64,000 bases of DNA. Origin: Siderastrea radians. Its lineage: Eukaryota > Cnidaria > Anthozoa > Scleractinia > Rhizangiidae. Positions within the stretch are counted from its first letter, which is position 1. Each line of letters starts with the position of its first letter. Under the pieces are notes generated by a model, which made no database searches, was not told the DNA's origin, and saw only the letters and a program-made list of their open reading frames with translations. The DNA is taken from positions 17,630,034 through 17,694,033 of the forward strand of contig OZ024895.1 of assembly GCA_964017195.1 (NCBI GenBank), given 5' to 3'. Below are positions 47,401-57,825 of the stretch, in pieces. A program made the translations under genes and the position numbers.

Positions 47401-50400
47401 TGGCAGTGCAAAGAGATGAATTTTATTTTCGAGTGGTAAAATATAATAATTTGTTTTTACCACAAGAAAATAATTTCATATCTTCAAGCCACCGTGTAAT
47501 TTTCTTTTTATAATATAGTAGGGCTGCAAATAATTTTTCTTTCTTGAAAGGACGTATGTCCGCCCAAGTCTCCAAATGTTTTGGTCGGACAAACAGAAAT
47601 GTGGTCGGACGTTTTATTATTTTTAAGTAAAAGTCTTTCTGAAATAATTATTTTTTATCATTATTTACTCATTATTATTTTGGTAAAAAAAATTCATCTG
47701 GACATAATGTCCGACCAAAGTTAAGATTTCGTCGGACATGGGCCGATTTTTGTCGGACATTGTCCGATGACCGACAGTTATTTGCAGCTCTGATATCGAC
47801 AAGAGTACTTTTGCACAAACACCAGTGTAAGGTAGGAAATGACATCATCGATATCCCCACTAGTGGTAGTATGGAAAATATGCCACTCAAGTTCTGGGTG
47901 TAGTTTCGTATGAACTTTATGAGTGGTCTACTTTCCACCAAAACATTCTTGTCTGACTGATAAATACTAGTTATTAAAACAGGTAATTATAAAGAAATAA
48001 CATGAAGCACAAGTTGGAAACTAAGGTAACAATTAGAATTGTTATTGGTTTGTTCATTTATTGTGTGGAAATTGCGTTTCTATAATGCCAATTGGGCATT
48101 TGTGAAAAGAAAGCCTAAAAAAATCAGCTTTTGAACAGGATTCAAGATCATCACCCTGTGAAACCTGTGTAGCACTCTTAAAGGGGTTACGTCACGAGGA
48201 TTTTGCTCTTTTAGGTCAATTCTGCGCATTACTTAGTGGCTTTACCCATACACAAAATGCTCCTATAAAACTACGAGGAAGATGTCAAATGAATTTTATC
48301 AGGGAGAGCTAACCAGGATAAATTGTTTGGTGATTTTTGAGGACAAAGCATCAAAACTTGAAAAAAATTGGCCCAATTTTTTCAAGTTTCAATCCATTTC
48401 CATCCTTTCCATCTGTAGCAAAAGACGACAGGAAACAGTATCAGTGCTTTAAGATGGTCTTTAATAACAAACCTAGACCATTATTTTTGGAATTCAATTG
48501 ATGTGAAGACGCCTTTTAGCTTGCTTTTTAAAAAGATACCAAATAGCATGACATAGCCCCTTTAACAACTGAGCTATCAAGCCTTCTGGGGGCTGGTAAA
48601 GCATATGTGCATTACAGTTTGTTTTCCCAGTCAAATGTCAAATGTTAGATTAATTGTCAGATTGGGGATCTTCAATCAAAGAAGACAAAATGATTTATAT
48701 CCAACAATACAATTATGCACCTCATTTGCTAGCCTCCTTTTTCTGTGGCTCTGAATCATCTTTTGAAAGTCATCCTCTGTCACGACATTGGGTGACGGCA
48801 CTCGTTGAGAAGCAGGCGAGGGGAATGGGAAACCACGGTAGCCTGGATATGGCATGGCAGCTCCATACATTGGTGGAATACCACTGAGGACTCCAGGTAG
48901 CATGTGACAGGGATTCATGAACAAGCCCATTGCAGAACCAAATGGGACAGCTGTAACATAGAAAGACAGTGTGAATACTACCTCGAAACTTGGACTTAGC
49001 CCTTTCACTCCCAAGAGTGCCTAAAATCAAAGTTTAACAGAAATCCCAAATTTCATTTTGTAGAATACTTAAATATAAAAATAGTACCATGTGAAAGTAC
49101 TGTTAAAGAGGTTTCCTTTGAATGGTCACACCATAGGATTTCATCCACAGACTCAAAAGTTAGAATCACCTAAATGTCTCCATTAACTGTCTCTGGGAGT
49201 GACAGGGTTAAGACTTGGACTTGAAACAGATTTTAAATGCTTACTGGTTACTGGGTAACTGCCACCTCGGAGTCAATAGCCAGGAGCACAAGATTTTACA
49301 AGCTCTTCCAGATTGTGCATCACGTGGGATGAGACTTGTAATTAAAATCCTGTTGCAAGATTTTAACCATAATACTGTCGGGGTAACTGTAGACAGCCAA
49401 TCCAGATTTTAAAGAGCTTCACAGAAGTTGTGGCTAATCATTCAGTGTTGTCAAGGAATATGCCATACGTATAGACATTTCTAATTCTGGATAAAGGGAT
49501 GTGTGTACAGGAAGAGGGAAGTATGCAAATGATGGAACTTTGGCAGCAAAAACACACATGGTCATTTACGAAAATTTCAAATCAACGGGCATATCAACCT
49601 ACCCACGCTTCTTCCTTCATCATCAGATGACACATTTCCATCCTAAAATGTACAGCAACAGATTAGAAATAAACTACATGTACCAGATGCTACTGTATGG
49701 CAGAAGGAATTTCTATAACACTTTATAATGTGCTTGGAGCACTGCACCATCCAAATGGCACAAAGTTCCTGCAAATGACTTAACTCTCCATGTGATGAAT
49801 GTCACTTGTGAGCAACATTAAATAGACTGCAGATAACAGAATGAAAACTAATGCTAACCTGGGGACTACTGTTAAAGTAATGTCTAACTAGGCCAACAAT
49901 TAGCCAAATGTGTTGACTAGGCCTATGCACACTATTTAATTTTAAAATTCAAAAGCTGCTAGAATTATAATAACTACATGCAGCAACTATAATAAAGAAG
50001 AACAAGTATACCTGGAACTGTTGCCTGCATTCTGAAAGAATCCTAGGCAAAATCAATCAACATATTTAGCTTCAGTTGCTAGTTGTAACCTAGTATAAAG
50101 TTAAATCAGCTTACCGTTTAGCTCAAAACCTATTCCCTGCAATGGCTGCCTCTTATTAAGTACTACTAAGAGCTAAAAGTATGATTAATACACAAAATGT
50201 GCTCCTGTAGTCAAACTTTCCAATGACAAAATAAATACTTATGAACTTACATTTAGTAGGTGCCTGCTTAAAGGGTGTGTCCATTTAAGGGAGGTACATA
50301 GAGGTTTTGTTGCAGGTGCAGATAATCCATTTTTATTATTTATTTAACTAAATGGACACAAACTGTTGTAATTTAGCTACTTTCCTGCCCTGCAGACCTT

Positions 50401-51560
50401 GCCTATAATATATAATGAAGCCACAGATACATGTACTGTACATCCAAATGACATAACACGCTTTCAAAATTGATGTCTACATGTTGCTTACTGGAAACAA
50501 TTAAAGGGCATTAAAACATGAATGGAAGTGACCAACACTTTCTAGAATGCCAAGTTCCCTTACCACAAGTTGTGATGTTTTACTGAAATCATGCAAAGAT
50601 GTAAGCGAGAGATTGTGTAACAACACATACAATTGTCTGTCGGATGAAGAGATTGCGTGACAAGGCATACAATAAATTGGCTGTATGGTGGAGTGCATGT
50701 AGGTTAAACCTAATTGACAAAAAGACATTTTTGGTAGTACCTCTTTAGTCGTGTGTTGACTCGGTGCTCCATTTTCAAAGTATCTGCAGATGGTGTATGC
50801 CCACTGAAATTGGTAATTAAAAATTAGCCACGAAACTGACAGATACTTACCTGTGATTGATTCTACATACATGTACTTAATGGAATGTTTCATTGTTAAT
50901 TTAAACTCCCAACCTCTTCTCTGCAGAAAGGAAACAACACTGTCCATCTTTTTGCATGTTAACCCTTTCACTCCCAGAGTCAGTTATGGAGGCATTAAGG
51001 TGATTGTGACATCTGAGTCTGTGGATGAAATCCTTTAGTGTTAACATGTAAACGAAACCTCTTCAGCAGTACTTTCACATGACACTATTTACATTTCAGT
51101 ATTTTACAAATGAAATTTGGGATTCATCTTGAATTTGATTTGAGGCACTCTTGGGAGTGAAAGGGTTAAGGTACAGAAAGACATCTAGAATTGATTTTTT
51201 ATTGTCATCCTTGGCTAATGACAATATTTTTTTCATGTGATTGGCTAGAGGAGGCCCAGCTTTTGTTAGGTTTTTCAACACATATAGTGACAGTAACAGT
51301 GACAGAAATCATCACTACTTGTCTAAACATTCAAGTGATGAGAATAAAGAAAGTGATCACCAAGGATAAGATGTCTTGATGTTTAGACAAATTCTCCTTA
51401 CTAGTTCCATAAGAAATGTATGGAGAAAAGTAAAGAGAAGATTCATTTTCATATCAGGGTTTAAAGGGTTAACCAACTGGTACCCATTTACACATGGGCT
51501 GAGGGAAATAATGTGGAGTAAGGTTTCAAGTCTAAGAACACAACATGATACAATAATAAC

Positions 51561-51615
<55 letters not shown>

Positions 51616-54600
51616 CAAGAGACAAAGTTTTGAACCACTGACCTTCCAGTTTCCGAGCAAAAGTCAGACTGAACTAATAAAAGCCCAAGGGGAGGGGGGG
51701 GGTACTCCCAATTTCAAGTGACAGGAAGATGTGTTCAGGACTTTTTTGAGTTTCAAATTCACGATTTCTGGATTTTTTTCCGGTAAGAAAATTTTGGCAA
51801 GTATTTTTTTCGGGTAGTTTGTAAGAACGACTAATTTTCAGGAGTAATTAATTTCACCTGATTTGAAAAACATCACTAAAATTGACACTCGCCAAAAAAA
51901 AAGAGAGCACGAAAAAATTAAACACATGAAATTTAATACCACATGACATTGTATATAAGAAAACAGTATGCTTTGAGTCACTGGTTTGTTGGCAATTGTT
52001 CTGAATTGAATCAAAAACTGTCACTTTCTGTCCTTGAGAATATGCAATGTATTTTTCTGGTGTTGTTTTTGACTAGCACTCTTCTCCTGATTCACTGATA
52101 TATTCAGCTTGTGAATCAGCCAAATCTCTTTTATTCTGTCTAGTTATTTTGTGAAAATTCCCTTTTTGTGAAATGGAGCCCTCAGATCAGGGTTTGGGAG
52201 ATAAAATTGCAAAATTAACTATGCTTTTGTTCCCTTTTTTCCTGGCAGTGCTAAAAATAAAATTAATACTCGTAAAGTATAGCTCCCGAATTTTCGGAAA
52301 ATTAAGTAGGCATGAAAATTAGTAAGAATAAGGTACTAGATCTGGGAAAGTTTACTGCGATAGTATGACAAATAAACAAACAAACACGACCATTCAAAAA
52401 GTACTGTTGTTCTTCGTTATTGTCATTTATACCTTCTGGTTACTTGTACATGTAAGGCTCCAAAATTCAGTATGGGATTTTTTGGGGGTTTCATTTTGGC
52501 CCAGGGGCTTTTTTGGGGGTTTTGTTTCAAGCCCATGGGATTTTTTGGCTTGTAATTTATGCCCCCATTTGCACCTCCCTGTCACTTGAGTAACCCCCCC
52601 TCCCCCATCCCTAGGAATAAAAGTCCCACACGCTAACCACAACACCATTGCATCTTGACAGTTTGTTACTAACAGTACCTGGTTTTTATTGGTTCTCCTG
52701 GGCCTTGTCTTCCAATCTGATCAAGGATTTCCTACAAAAATAACAAATTAAAAAAATTTCATTGACTGTGATGGTTCTGACTTTGATGAAGTCATTACTA
52801 ATAACAACTGTGTCGGCTTTTAAAACTTGGGATTAATTGAACAACGGTTCACCTGACGTGATATGAGTACCTCCCTCAACAGTTTCTTGTGGTACCTCTG
52901 CTGCTGAATCTAGGAATGATGTTAATTGAAATGAATAAATAAATGATGACATGAACTCAGAAATCATAAACAAAACTTAATTATATGAAAAAGTGTGTAT
53001 AATTTGTAACAATAGTATGCATGGATAGAAGAAATTGAATGGTTCTGTCGAAGGGTATTTTCTCAATGTAAACAACTTATTATATGAACAGTACCAGTTA
53101 AGAATGTGTCACTTGATAGCTTTCATTTGAATGGTCACACTCTACGATTTTATCTACAGACCTTAAAGGGGCAGTGTCAAGGGGATTTTCCTCGCATTTC
53201 GTCAAAACTTTGCTGAAATTGAGATTAAATGCCTTCACTCACACACAAAATGCTCCTGGAACATCAAGAGGGAGATATCAAGTGAATTTTTGCAAGGAGA
53301 GCAAACCATAATAACTTTTCAATGATTTTTGTAAGATACAAGCACAGAATTTGAAAACGTTCGCCAGATGTTTTCAAGTTGTAATCCACTTCCATCGTGG
53401 CCATCCGTGCAAGAACGTCCTAAGTGACGATTTGGGCCGATTTTTTATTTTTGCTCCAAAGTGCTCGAATTTTTGCATGTGGGCTCCTATTTAGTCAAAG
53501 AACATCGCTCTGTGTTTTTTTTCGCTGAATTTTGCTTCATTTTCAAGAAAAAACAGGCAGAAAAACGCGGTCGGCGGCGTTTGTTTTCTTTTGTGCAAAA
53601 CAGAAACAAAAGAAAACGATTAGGTTCTTTTGTTTCGTGAAAATCAATGAAGCGGTACAAAGCAGAGTCGATATGAATAACAAAGGTATTTATTGTTAAA
53701 ATTCACCAAATTGTTATATTGAATCGCCCGCGTTTTTCTGCCCGTTTTTTCTTGAAAACGAAGCAAAATTCAGCGAAAAAAAACACAGAGCGATGTTCTT
53801 TGACTAAATAGGAGCCCACATGCAAAAATTCGAGCACTTTGGAGCAAAAATAAAAAATCGGCCCAAATCGTCACTTAGGACGTTCTTGCACGGATGGCCA
53901 CGATGGAAGTGGATTACAACTTGAAAACATCTGGCGAACGTTTTCAAATTCTGTGCTTGTTATTTAAGACACTTAGTAATAGATTCCCTGAATTAGTATA
54001 ATGGTTTCTGAACAAGAAAATGACCAATATTTTTAGGCTTTCATATATGTTAAATGACTATTGGCTTTTCAGTGGGGTCAAATGCGAGCAAAATCCTCGT
54101 GATACTGCCCCTTTAACGTTAGATTAAAACTCCTGGAGCAGAATAATAAACAGCAACACTGAAATGTACACATATATTGTGCGGTAGCTTCGTTTCTCTA
54201 GAATAGCTACACTTAAGGATTTCATAAAAACAGAGTGACTCAAAAGTAAGAACTACATGGTGTACCTTGCACAGCATAATAAACAGTATGACAGAAAAGT
54301 ACTGCTCAAAAACTAGCTTTGATTGGAATTATCACAGTTAGGATTTCATCCCCAGACTTGAAAGTTAGAACTATCCCGTACAGCATATAAAAAGATTAAT
54401 TAAGCTCCACCACAGGAAAGTACTGCTCAATGGCTTTCGTTTGAATGTCACACTCTAAGATTTCATCCAAAGAGTCGAATGCTAGAACCTCTCTGTGCAG
54501 AATAATAAAAAGCACCACTAAAATATATTGCTCAGTAGCTTTAACTTGTCTGTCTGGCCACAATTTAGAACTTCATCCACGTATATAGTCAAAAGCCAAA

Positions 54601-57464
54601 AAGTCAAACCACCTCGTAAAGCATAATAAACAATAAGAACTCAAAAAATACTCCTCTGTAGCATTCATTTGCATGTCTGATATATTCTGGAAACCCCATG
54701 AACACATACCTTGTATTCCTTGTATTTAGCTTTGCGGCACAATTTCTTGTATTTGACTACATCAGGGTAGAAGTAGCCATCTAAGTGATGATAACAAGTT
54801 TTAAGTTAATGAACTTTGTTATGATAGAGAGTTGTCTAAGACATTCCCTGATCTTTTCAAAAAGTGACGAGGTTATCCGGCTAACCATTCCAACTAACTT
54901 CTGATTCATCGTTTTTGGTGAGGTTCTCACTAAACTAATAAAACACATCATAAAGCTGGCAGTTAATCCCATGGAATTTGCACCTTAATGTTTGCTGAAA
55001 CTGATGGACAGGATTTCCAAATCTGAAATTCCCACCACCTGAATAGTCCAACTGATGTTATAGTCCGATTCATCATTTTTGGGGAAGTTCTCATAAACTA
55101 CATGATTGAAAGTTAGTATGAAGCTGGCACTAATTGACCACATTGATTCTCACCTTTTAACTTTTCTTGAAACTGTTGGACTGGATTTCCAAACCTGAAA
55201 TTCTCACCACTGAGCAAGGAACTAAACAACAAAAAGAAAAGTCTATCACAATCAATTACTCAATAGTTTTCTCTGTACACCATAATCCTACTGGATTTTC
55301 CCTTTCCCAGTTTTCCCTTGGTCAACAAATGCAGCAAAACATTATAGTCACACTATAGTCAACATACTGACTGTTCATACAATCAATGTAAAGTTGCAAA
55401 CAATACGCCACACGTGAACCACACAGTTGGAGTCACACAAGGGTACAACAAATGCAGCAAAACATTATAATCACATTATAGTCAACATACTGACTGTTAC
55501 AGGATCAATGTAAAGTTGCACACAGCCAAAGGAAGCCCACACAGTCGGAGTTATACAATCATGGTCACCGTATTTCTTAACTATGCACTTTGTCATCGAG
55601 ACTCAGCCTCTGAGTTGACCACATAACAGTTTGGAGGACCTAGAGTTTGATTAGAAGGCTAGCTCAAAGGAAGAAAGGACCAGAGTGTGTCATCTCTTTA
55701 AGCCCCAATATTAACACCCATATTCTCCTCACTATTCACCTTATATTTCTTATGTTACTAGTTGAGAGAATTTGATAAAAAAAATCAAGACATTTTATTA
55801 TTGGTGGTCATTTCCTTAATTCTCATGACCTGTATGATTGATCAGGAATAAACACTGTAAGGAGAAATTAGATGTTTGTCACTATTGGGGCTTAAAGGGT
55901 CAAGGATTCACTTAATGATGGCTCAAGTTCTAAGGACTTATTGTTACACATTCAGTGCTTTTAATAAGCACCGACGGCCGACGAAAAGTGTCGGCTATTT
56001 TGCTCAAAAAAGTCGGCTACTTTTTGCCCTAAATTAAGGTAATTAAAGGAAGATTTTTTCAAACCCCTAGGCGATACAGTCGGTTACTCTACTCAAACCA
56101 GCTGCCTACTTCAATTTTTATTGAAACCCCTGCACATTTAGACATACTTTACATACAGAGATGTATTTTGAACCAACCTGAGATTTTCCTCCTGGGCATG
56201 TGGGTAATCAGTGGGTAACACTGGAAGAAATGTCTACCAAAGCAAAAATTGCAAAGTTTCATTTATTAAAAATTTACAGGAAAAATAAACTAAAAAAAGT
56301 ATGTACAACTCAAATTGCCAGGAAAAGTGTTCACCTAGCTGAAGAAGAAAAGGTGTTGCATTAGGAATAATTATTTCTTACCTCCAAATGTTTTCTGTCT
56401 GCTGGAGTCAGAACATTCTTCCATGTATCCATGCTGACAACTTTGAAGAATATTTCTTTCTAAAACATTTAAAATTAAGATTTTAAGTCACTTAAGCTTG
56501 TTACCACAAAAGCTGGGAACAGGTTTCATCTTACACATCCTGGTACTTTCTTGTTTCAGTGAGTATGAAAGATCTATCACTGAATAGCCAAGGATAGTTG
56601 AATGTTCCAATTATGAGTTCACCTAGGGGACACTCTATCTTTTATCTGCAGCCCACCAAAGGATGGCCACCTTTTGCTTGGGGGGGTTTGGATTTTATCC
56701 TCAAAGGAGCTGCCGAAATTTGAGGGCCTCGGTTATTTTTATTGAAGGTGCTGCCAAATATGAACCCTTCAGACTCTTTCTTCATAGGGTGCCAACAAAA
56801 ATAATTTGAGGGTTGGATTCTTGCTATCTTTAGGTGGTGGGTGGGGGGGGGGGGGAGATAAAAATGGAATGTCCCTAGACAGGCTCTGATTAAAAAGCCT
56901 TAAAACACAAAGTGAAATCTTGACAAGTACCTTCCTGTTAGTAACAGGTACCAAATGGAAGGTGCTAAATCCTAACATAAAACAGAGCACAGAGCTGTGA
57001 ATAAGTCATCTTCTCTATGAGTGAATATCTGATGCAAATTAAACAATCACGCTTGAAATTGATTAAAAAAAAAACAGGCTTTAACGCTCACGCTGGTGCA
57101 AATCCCCTCCAAACTTAAACAACCCTCGGCTCCCAAACGTCTGTGTGACCTTACGAAGATGGATTGATCGAGTTGTATTAAACTGGCGCATTAAAAATTC
57201 CAAAGTTTTCTACACAAACGCTCCAATCAGGTCATCTTTTAGTGGGGGGGGGGGGGGGGGCATGGCAGGAAACTGCACGTGGATTTAAGGTTGAAGTCGA
57301 TTTATATAACCGCAGTACCAATTACCGCCTCCTTCGGAATCCAATAATTAAATTTTTAAATTTACCTGTTCAATCAAATCTAGCGGGAGCGCCACCTCTG
57401 TCCCGCCAAAGTTACAAACTTCCATTCCTTTCAAGTCGCTTTCCTCAAGATTTGATGCCTCCAT
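33135..57464 (-). CDS. NFRKB: Nuclear factor related to kappa-B-binding protein (INO80 complex subunit G)
   Basis: NFRKB is a metazoan INO80 chromatin-remodelling subunit; its DEUBAD domain inhibits the deubiquitinase UCHL5. 29 coding exons join in frame to 902 aa: 57464-57366, 56459-56382, 56233-56178, 55209-55154, 54780-54710, 52909-52871, 52731-52679, 50803-50741, 50042-50012, 49642-49603, 48950-48721, 47303-47219, 46847-46688, 45637-45544, 44867-44841, 43810-43711, 43015-42950, 42477-42395, 41681-41635, 41547-41406, 40549-40406, 39309-39253, 38827-38704, 38119-38046, 37885-37726, 36780-36430, 35591-35529, 34285-34208 and 33172-33135. The N-terminal DEUBAD region (about 20-135) contains SGENFRFGNPVQ and DGYFYPDVVKYKKLC. 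The winged-helix region (about 493-650) contains NPHKAFTFRMHGFESVVGPV, REHSLL, LVRDAASRLPNGEGTRAE and VVSGALDRLHYERDPCVKYD. The rest is Pro/Ser-rich and acidic; the tail is much shorter than in human (about 1300 aa). Intron 18 has a GC-AG donor. Small exons 6-10 and tail exons 26-29 are the least certain. Confidence 0.92.
33505..33975. repeat. Polypyrimidine minisatellite (CTCCCTCCTATCAACCC)n
   Basis: About 470 bp of C/T-rich units of roughly 16-18 bp, each with 'ctatcaacccc' or a variant, in the last intron of NFRKB. On the transcribed strand it is G/A-rich. A 258-codon plus-strand frame across it encodes only Pro/Ser/Leu/Tyr repeats and is not counted as a gene. Confidence 0.85.
34635..34752. 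repeat. Hairpin repeat 'AACAATTATTCACC', copy 2
   Basis: It starts 'aacaattattcacctcag' like the copy at 17362 and ends 'gaataattgtta'. The inner palindrome 'gccgcttcgcggt' holds the same place. It lies in an NFRKB intron. Confidence 0.75.
36040..36430. repeat. Tandem array of ~100-bp units
   Basis: About three and a half units share 'aaatgaaagctatcgagcag', 'tactttcc' and 'ttattatgctgtac', with 60-110 bp between starts. The array abuts the 3' end of NFRKB exon 26. Related single monomers occur, often inverted, at about 54240-54620 and 59935-60060. Confidence 0.75.
36945..37148 (-). repeat. tRNA-derived SINE, second family
   Basis: On the minus strand it starts with a tRNA-like head: 'tcggtggtgtagtagttag' (A box region) and 'ggtggttcgacgcc' (B box). 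The body carries 'gaaactttaccccgcgttg' and 'tataaatgggtaccgg'. A diverged relative is at 51471-51665. It lies in an NFRKB intron. Confidence 0.75.
37435..37690. repeat. Degenerate GTGACA-rich tandem region
   Basis: Short blocks 'cgtgacag' and 'cgtcacctag' recur about eight times with irregular spacing of 20-45 bp. The unit is too diverged to define. Confidence 0.45.
40119..40391. repeat. MITE beside NFRKB exon 21
   Basis: The left end 'agggcctggctaaactag' plus 'gaaac' and the right end 'gtttcctagttcagccagg' plus 'ccct' are inverted over about 25 bp. The interior repeats 'aaacattt' and 'gaaacat' in both directions. It ends about 15 bp from the exon 21 donor. Confidence 0.8.
40690..41237. repeat. 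GGGATCA minisatellite followed by a (GGAA)n microsatellite
   Basis: 40690-40890 repeats 'gggatcaggg' with variants such as 'gggatcagcgat'. 40995-41237 is a nearly pure GGAA tetranucleotide tract of about 240 bp with a few 'gaaa' and 'ggga' interruptions. Both are in NFRKB intron 20. Long frames through them on both strands are repeat artefacts. Confidence 0.9.
41702..41821. repeat. Short MITE with 'TTAGGCCCGGTC' ends
   Basis: Left 'taaggcccggtccaaacg' plus 'tcacgctat' and right 'atagcgtgacctttaaac' plus 'cgggccta' are inverted. It is about 120 bp long, some 20 bp upstream of NFRKB exon 19. Confidence 0.75.
44437..44471. repeat. (AAAT)n microsatellite
   Basis: About eight AAAT units. The following 'gcgcaaggtgaccattgc' and the preceding A-rich border suggest it may be the tail of an old retroposed element, but that is unproven. 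Confidence 0.8.
45055..45264. repeat. MITE, 'TTAACCCTTTAAGCCCC' family
   Basis: Starts 'aacccattatgccccaatat' and ends 'ttggggcttaaagggttaac'. The interior has 'ggtactggttgggagaattt' and 'catgaccggtatgtttgatc'. It lies in an NFRKB intron. Confidence 0.8.
45826..45905 (+). repeat. SINE head fragment (tRNA-like)
   Basis: 'gttggtgtagtgcttagtgg' followed about 30 bp later by 'gccagcttcaatt' resembles the A and B boxes of the SINE at 13485. The body is missing. Confidence 0.55.
46018..46229. repeat. MITE, 'TTAACCCTTTCACTCCCA' family
   Basis: Begins 'taaccctttcactcctagac' and ends 'ttaggagtgaaagggttaaa'. The interior includes 'tgttgacaaaatcctatcg' and 'aaatgaaacctctttggcag'. Confidence 0.85.
46470..46680. 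repeat. GTGTGTCTGTCTTGCTGGG minisatellite
   Basis: Units of roughly 20-35 bp share 'tgtctgtcttgctggggtgt'. They become purer to the right and stop about 8 bp short of NFRKB exon 13. Confidence 0.65.
48178..48565. repeat. MITE, TTAA-flanked 'AAAGGGGCTATGTCA' family
   Basis: TTAA lies at both ends. The left end reads AAAGGGGTTACGTCACG and the right, inverted, AAAGGGGCTATGTCATG. The interior shares 'aatgctcctataaaacta' and 'ttcaatccatttccat' with its relatives. It lies in an NFRKB intron. Confidence 0.85.
48995..49212. repeat. MITE, 'TTAACCCTTTCACTCCCA' family
   Basis: Begins 'agccctttcactcccaagag' and ends 'ctgggagtgacagggttaag', in opposite orientation to the copy at 46018. Confidence 0.85.
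50959..51169. repeat. MITE, 'TTAACCCTTTCACTCCCA' family
   Basis: Begins 'ttaaccctttcactcccaga' and ends 'ttgggagtgaaagggttaag'. It is the best-preserved copy here, with ends matching over about 19 bp. Confidence 0.9.
51303..51474. repeat. MITE fragment, 'TTAACCCTTTAAGCCCC' family
   Basis: The interior blocks 'gtgatcaccaagg' and 'agttccataagaaatgtatg' and the right end 'agggtttaaagggttaacc' match the copy at 7311. The left end is lost. Confidence 0.7.
51475..51665. repeat. SINE fragment split by an (AAT)n microsatellite
   Basis: Blocks 'tacccatttacacatgg', 'gtaaggtttcaagtctaag' and 'gttttgaaccactgacc' correspond in order to the SINE at 36945. An ATA/AAT tract of about 60-70 bp (51551-51614) has expanded inside it. 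Confidence 0.7.
53163..54116. mobile_element. Large TTAA-flanked foldback element with 233-bp arms
   Basis: TTAA at 53163-53166 and 54113-54116 bounds inverted ends (AAAGGGGCAGTGTCA against AAAGGGGCAGTATCA read inwards), the same family as 12760 and 48178. Inside, 53338-53570 and 53728-53960 are inverse copies of equal length (233 bp). I count about two mismatches and no gaps; the loop is 157 bp. The loop has a smaller hairpin of its own (ttttcttttgt / acaaaagaaaa). There is no open frame for a transposase. It lies in the intron between NFRKB exons 5 and 6. Confidence 0.9.
54898..55235. repeat. Tandem duplication of ~170 bp covering NFRKB exon 4
   Basis: Two consecutive units of about 170 bp share 'gattcatc', 'tttttgg', 'ggttctcac' / 'gttctcat', 'aagctggca' and the exon core 'ggatttccaaa'. 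The right unit holds the working exon 4 and the left unit its decayed copy. Confidence 0.85.
54984..55038 (-). pseudogene. Decayed duplicate of NFRKB exon 4
   Basis: Translated in the matching frame it reads GGNFRFGNPVHQFQQTL, against SGENFRFGNPVQQFQEKLK in the real exon. It has one extra G at the acceptor and lacks two A near the donor, so it is 55 rather than 56 nt. Neither replacing exon 4 nor following it keeps the frame into exon 5. Its donor (GTGCAA) is also weak. Confidence 0.8.
55325..55560. repeat. Second tandem duplication (~120-bp unit)
   Basis: Two units share 'acaaatgcagcaaaacatta', 'tagtcaacatactgactgtt' and 'tcaatgtaaagttgca'. It lies about 100 bp from the exon 4 duplication, in NFRKB intron 3. 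Confidence 0.85.
55691..55907. repeat. MITE, 'TTAACCCTTTAAGCCCC' family
   Basis: Begins 'ctctttaagccccaatatta' and ends 'ttggggcttaaagggtcaa', with the usual interior. Confidence 0.8.
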
Positions 57465-57825
57465 CGCGAATTTGCCCAAGACTTTTCTCTCAGTTCTTTC
57501 TTTTCTGGAAAACCAACTGCAGGTTTACGCCTGAAATTACTCCATCAGCTTTTACTGAACTAAAACCAGGTATTATTTTCAAAAGATGTTCATAGCATTT
57601 TCTGTTTTTGGCCAATCAACTAACATTTAGTTCATACGAGAGAACGCCGCCGCCATGTTGATTTCGGTATGCACTTCATGTAAAGAACATTGTTTGTTTT
57701 GCCGCTGGTCGACACAAGTCGTCGCTTCCAAGATGGCGTCTGTCGTGTCCGCCATGTTCATTTCATCGAAAGTTGATTTTCGCAGTCTATTATGATTTGT
57801 ATCACGCGTTGAGTAACTTATCAAC
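57465..57825. promoter_or_regulatory. Divergent promoter between NFRKB and the KAT7-like gene
   Basis: About 360 bp separate the two start codons. The segment holds a CCAAT box (ggccaatca, about 57610). It also holds three matches to the YY1 core CCATNTT in its extended form CGCCATNTT: cgccatgtt near 57651, aagatggcg (inverse) near 57730 and cgccatgtt near 57750. No TATA box is clear. Such motifs are typical of broadly expressed bidirectional promoters; use by both genes is inference. Confidence 0.6.

Noticed and set aside
51357..51638. Two 85-93 codon frames with poly-Ile
   Set aside because: They cross the (AAT)n microsatellite inside a SINE fragment.
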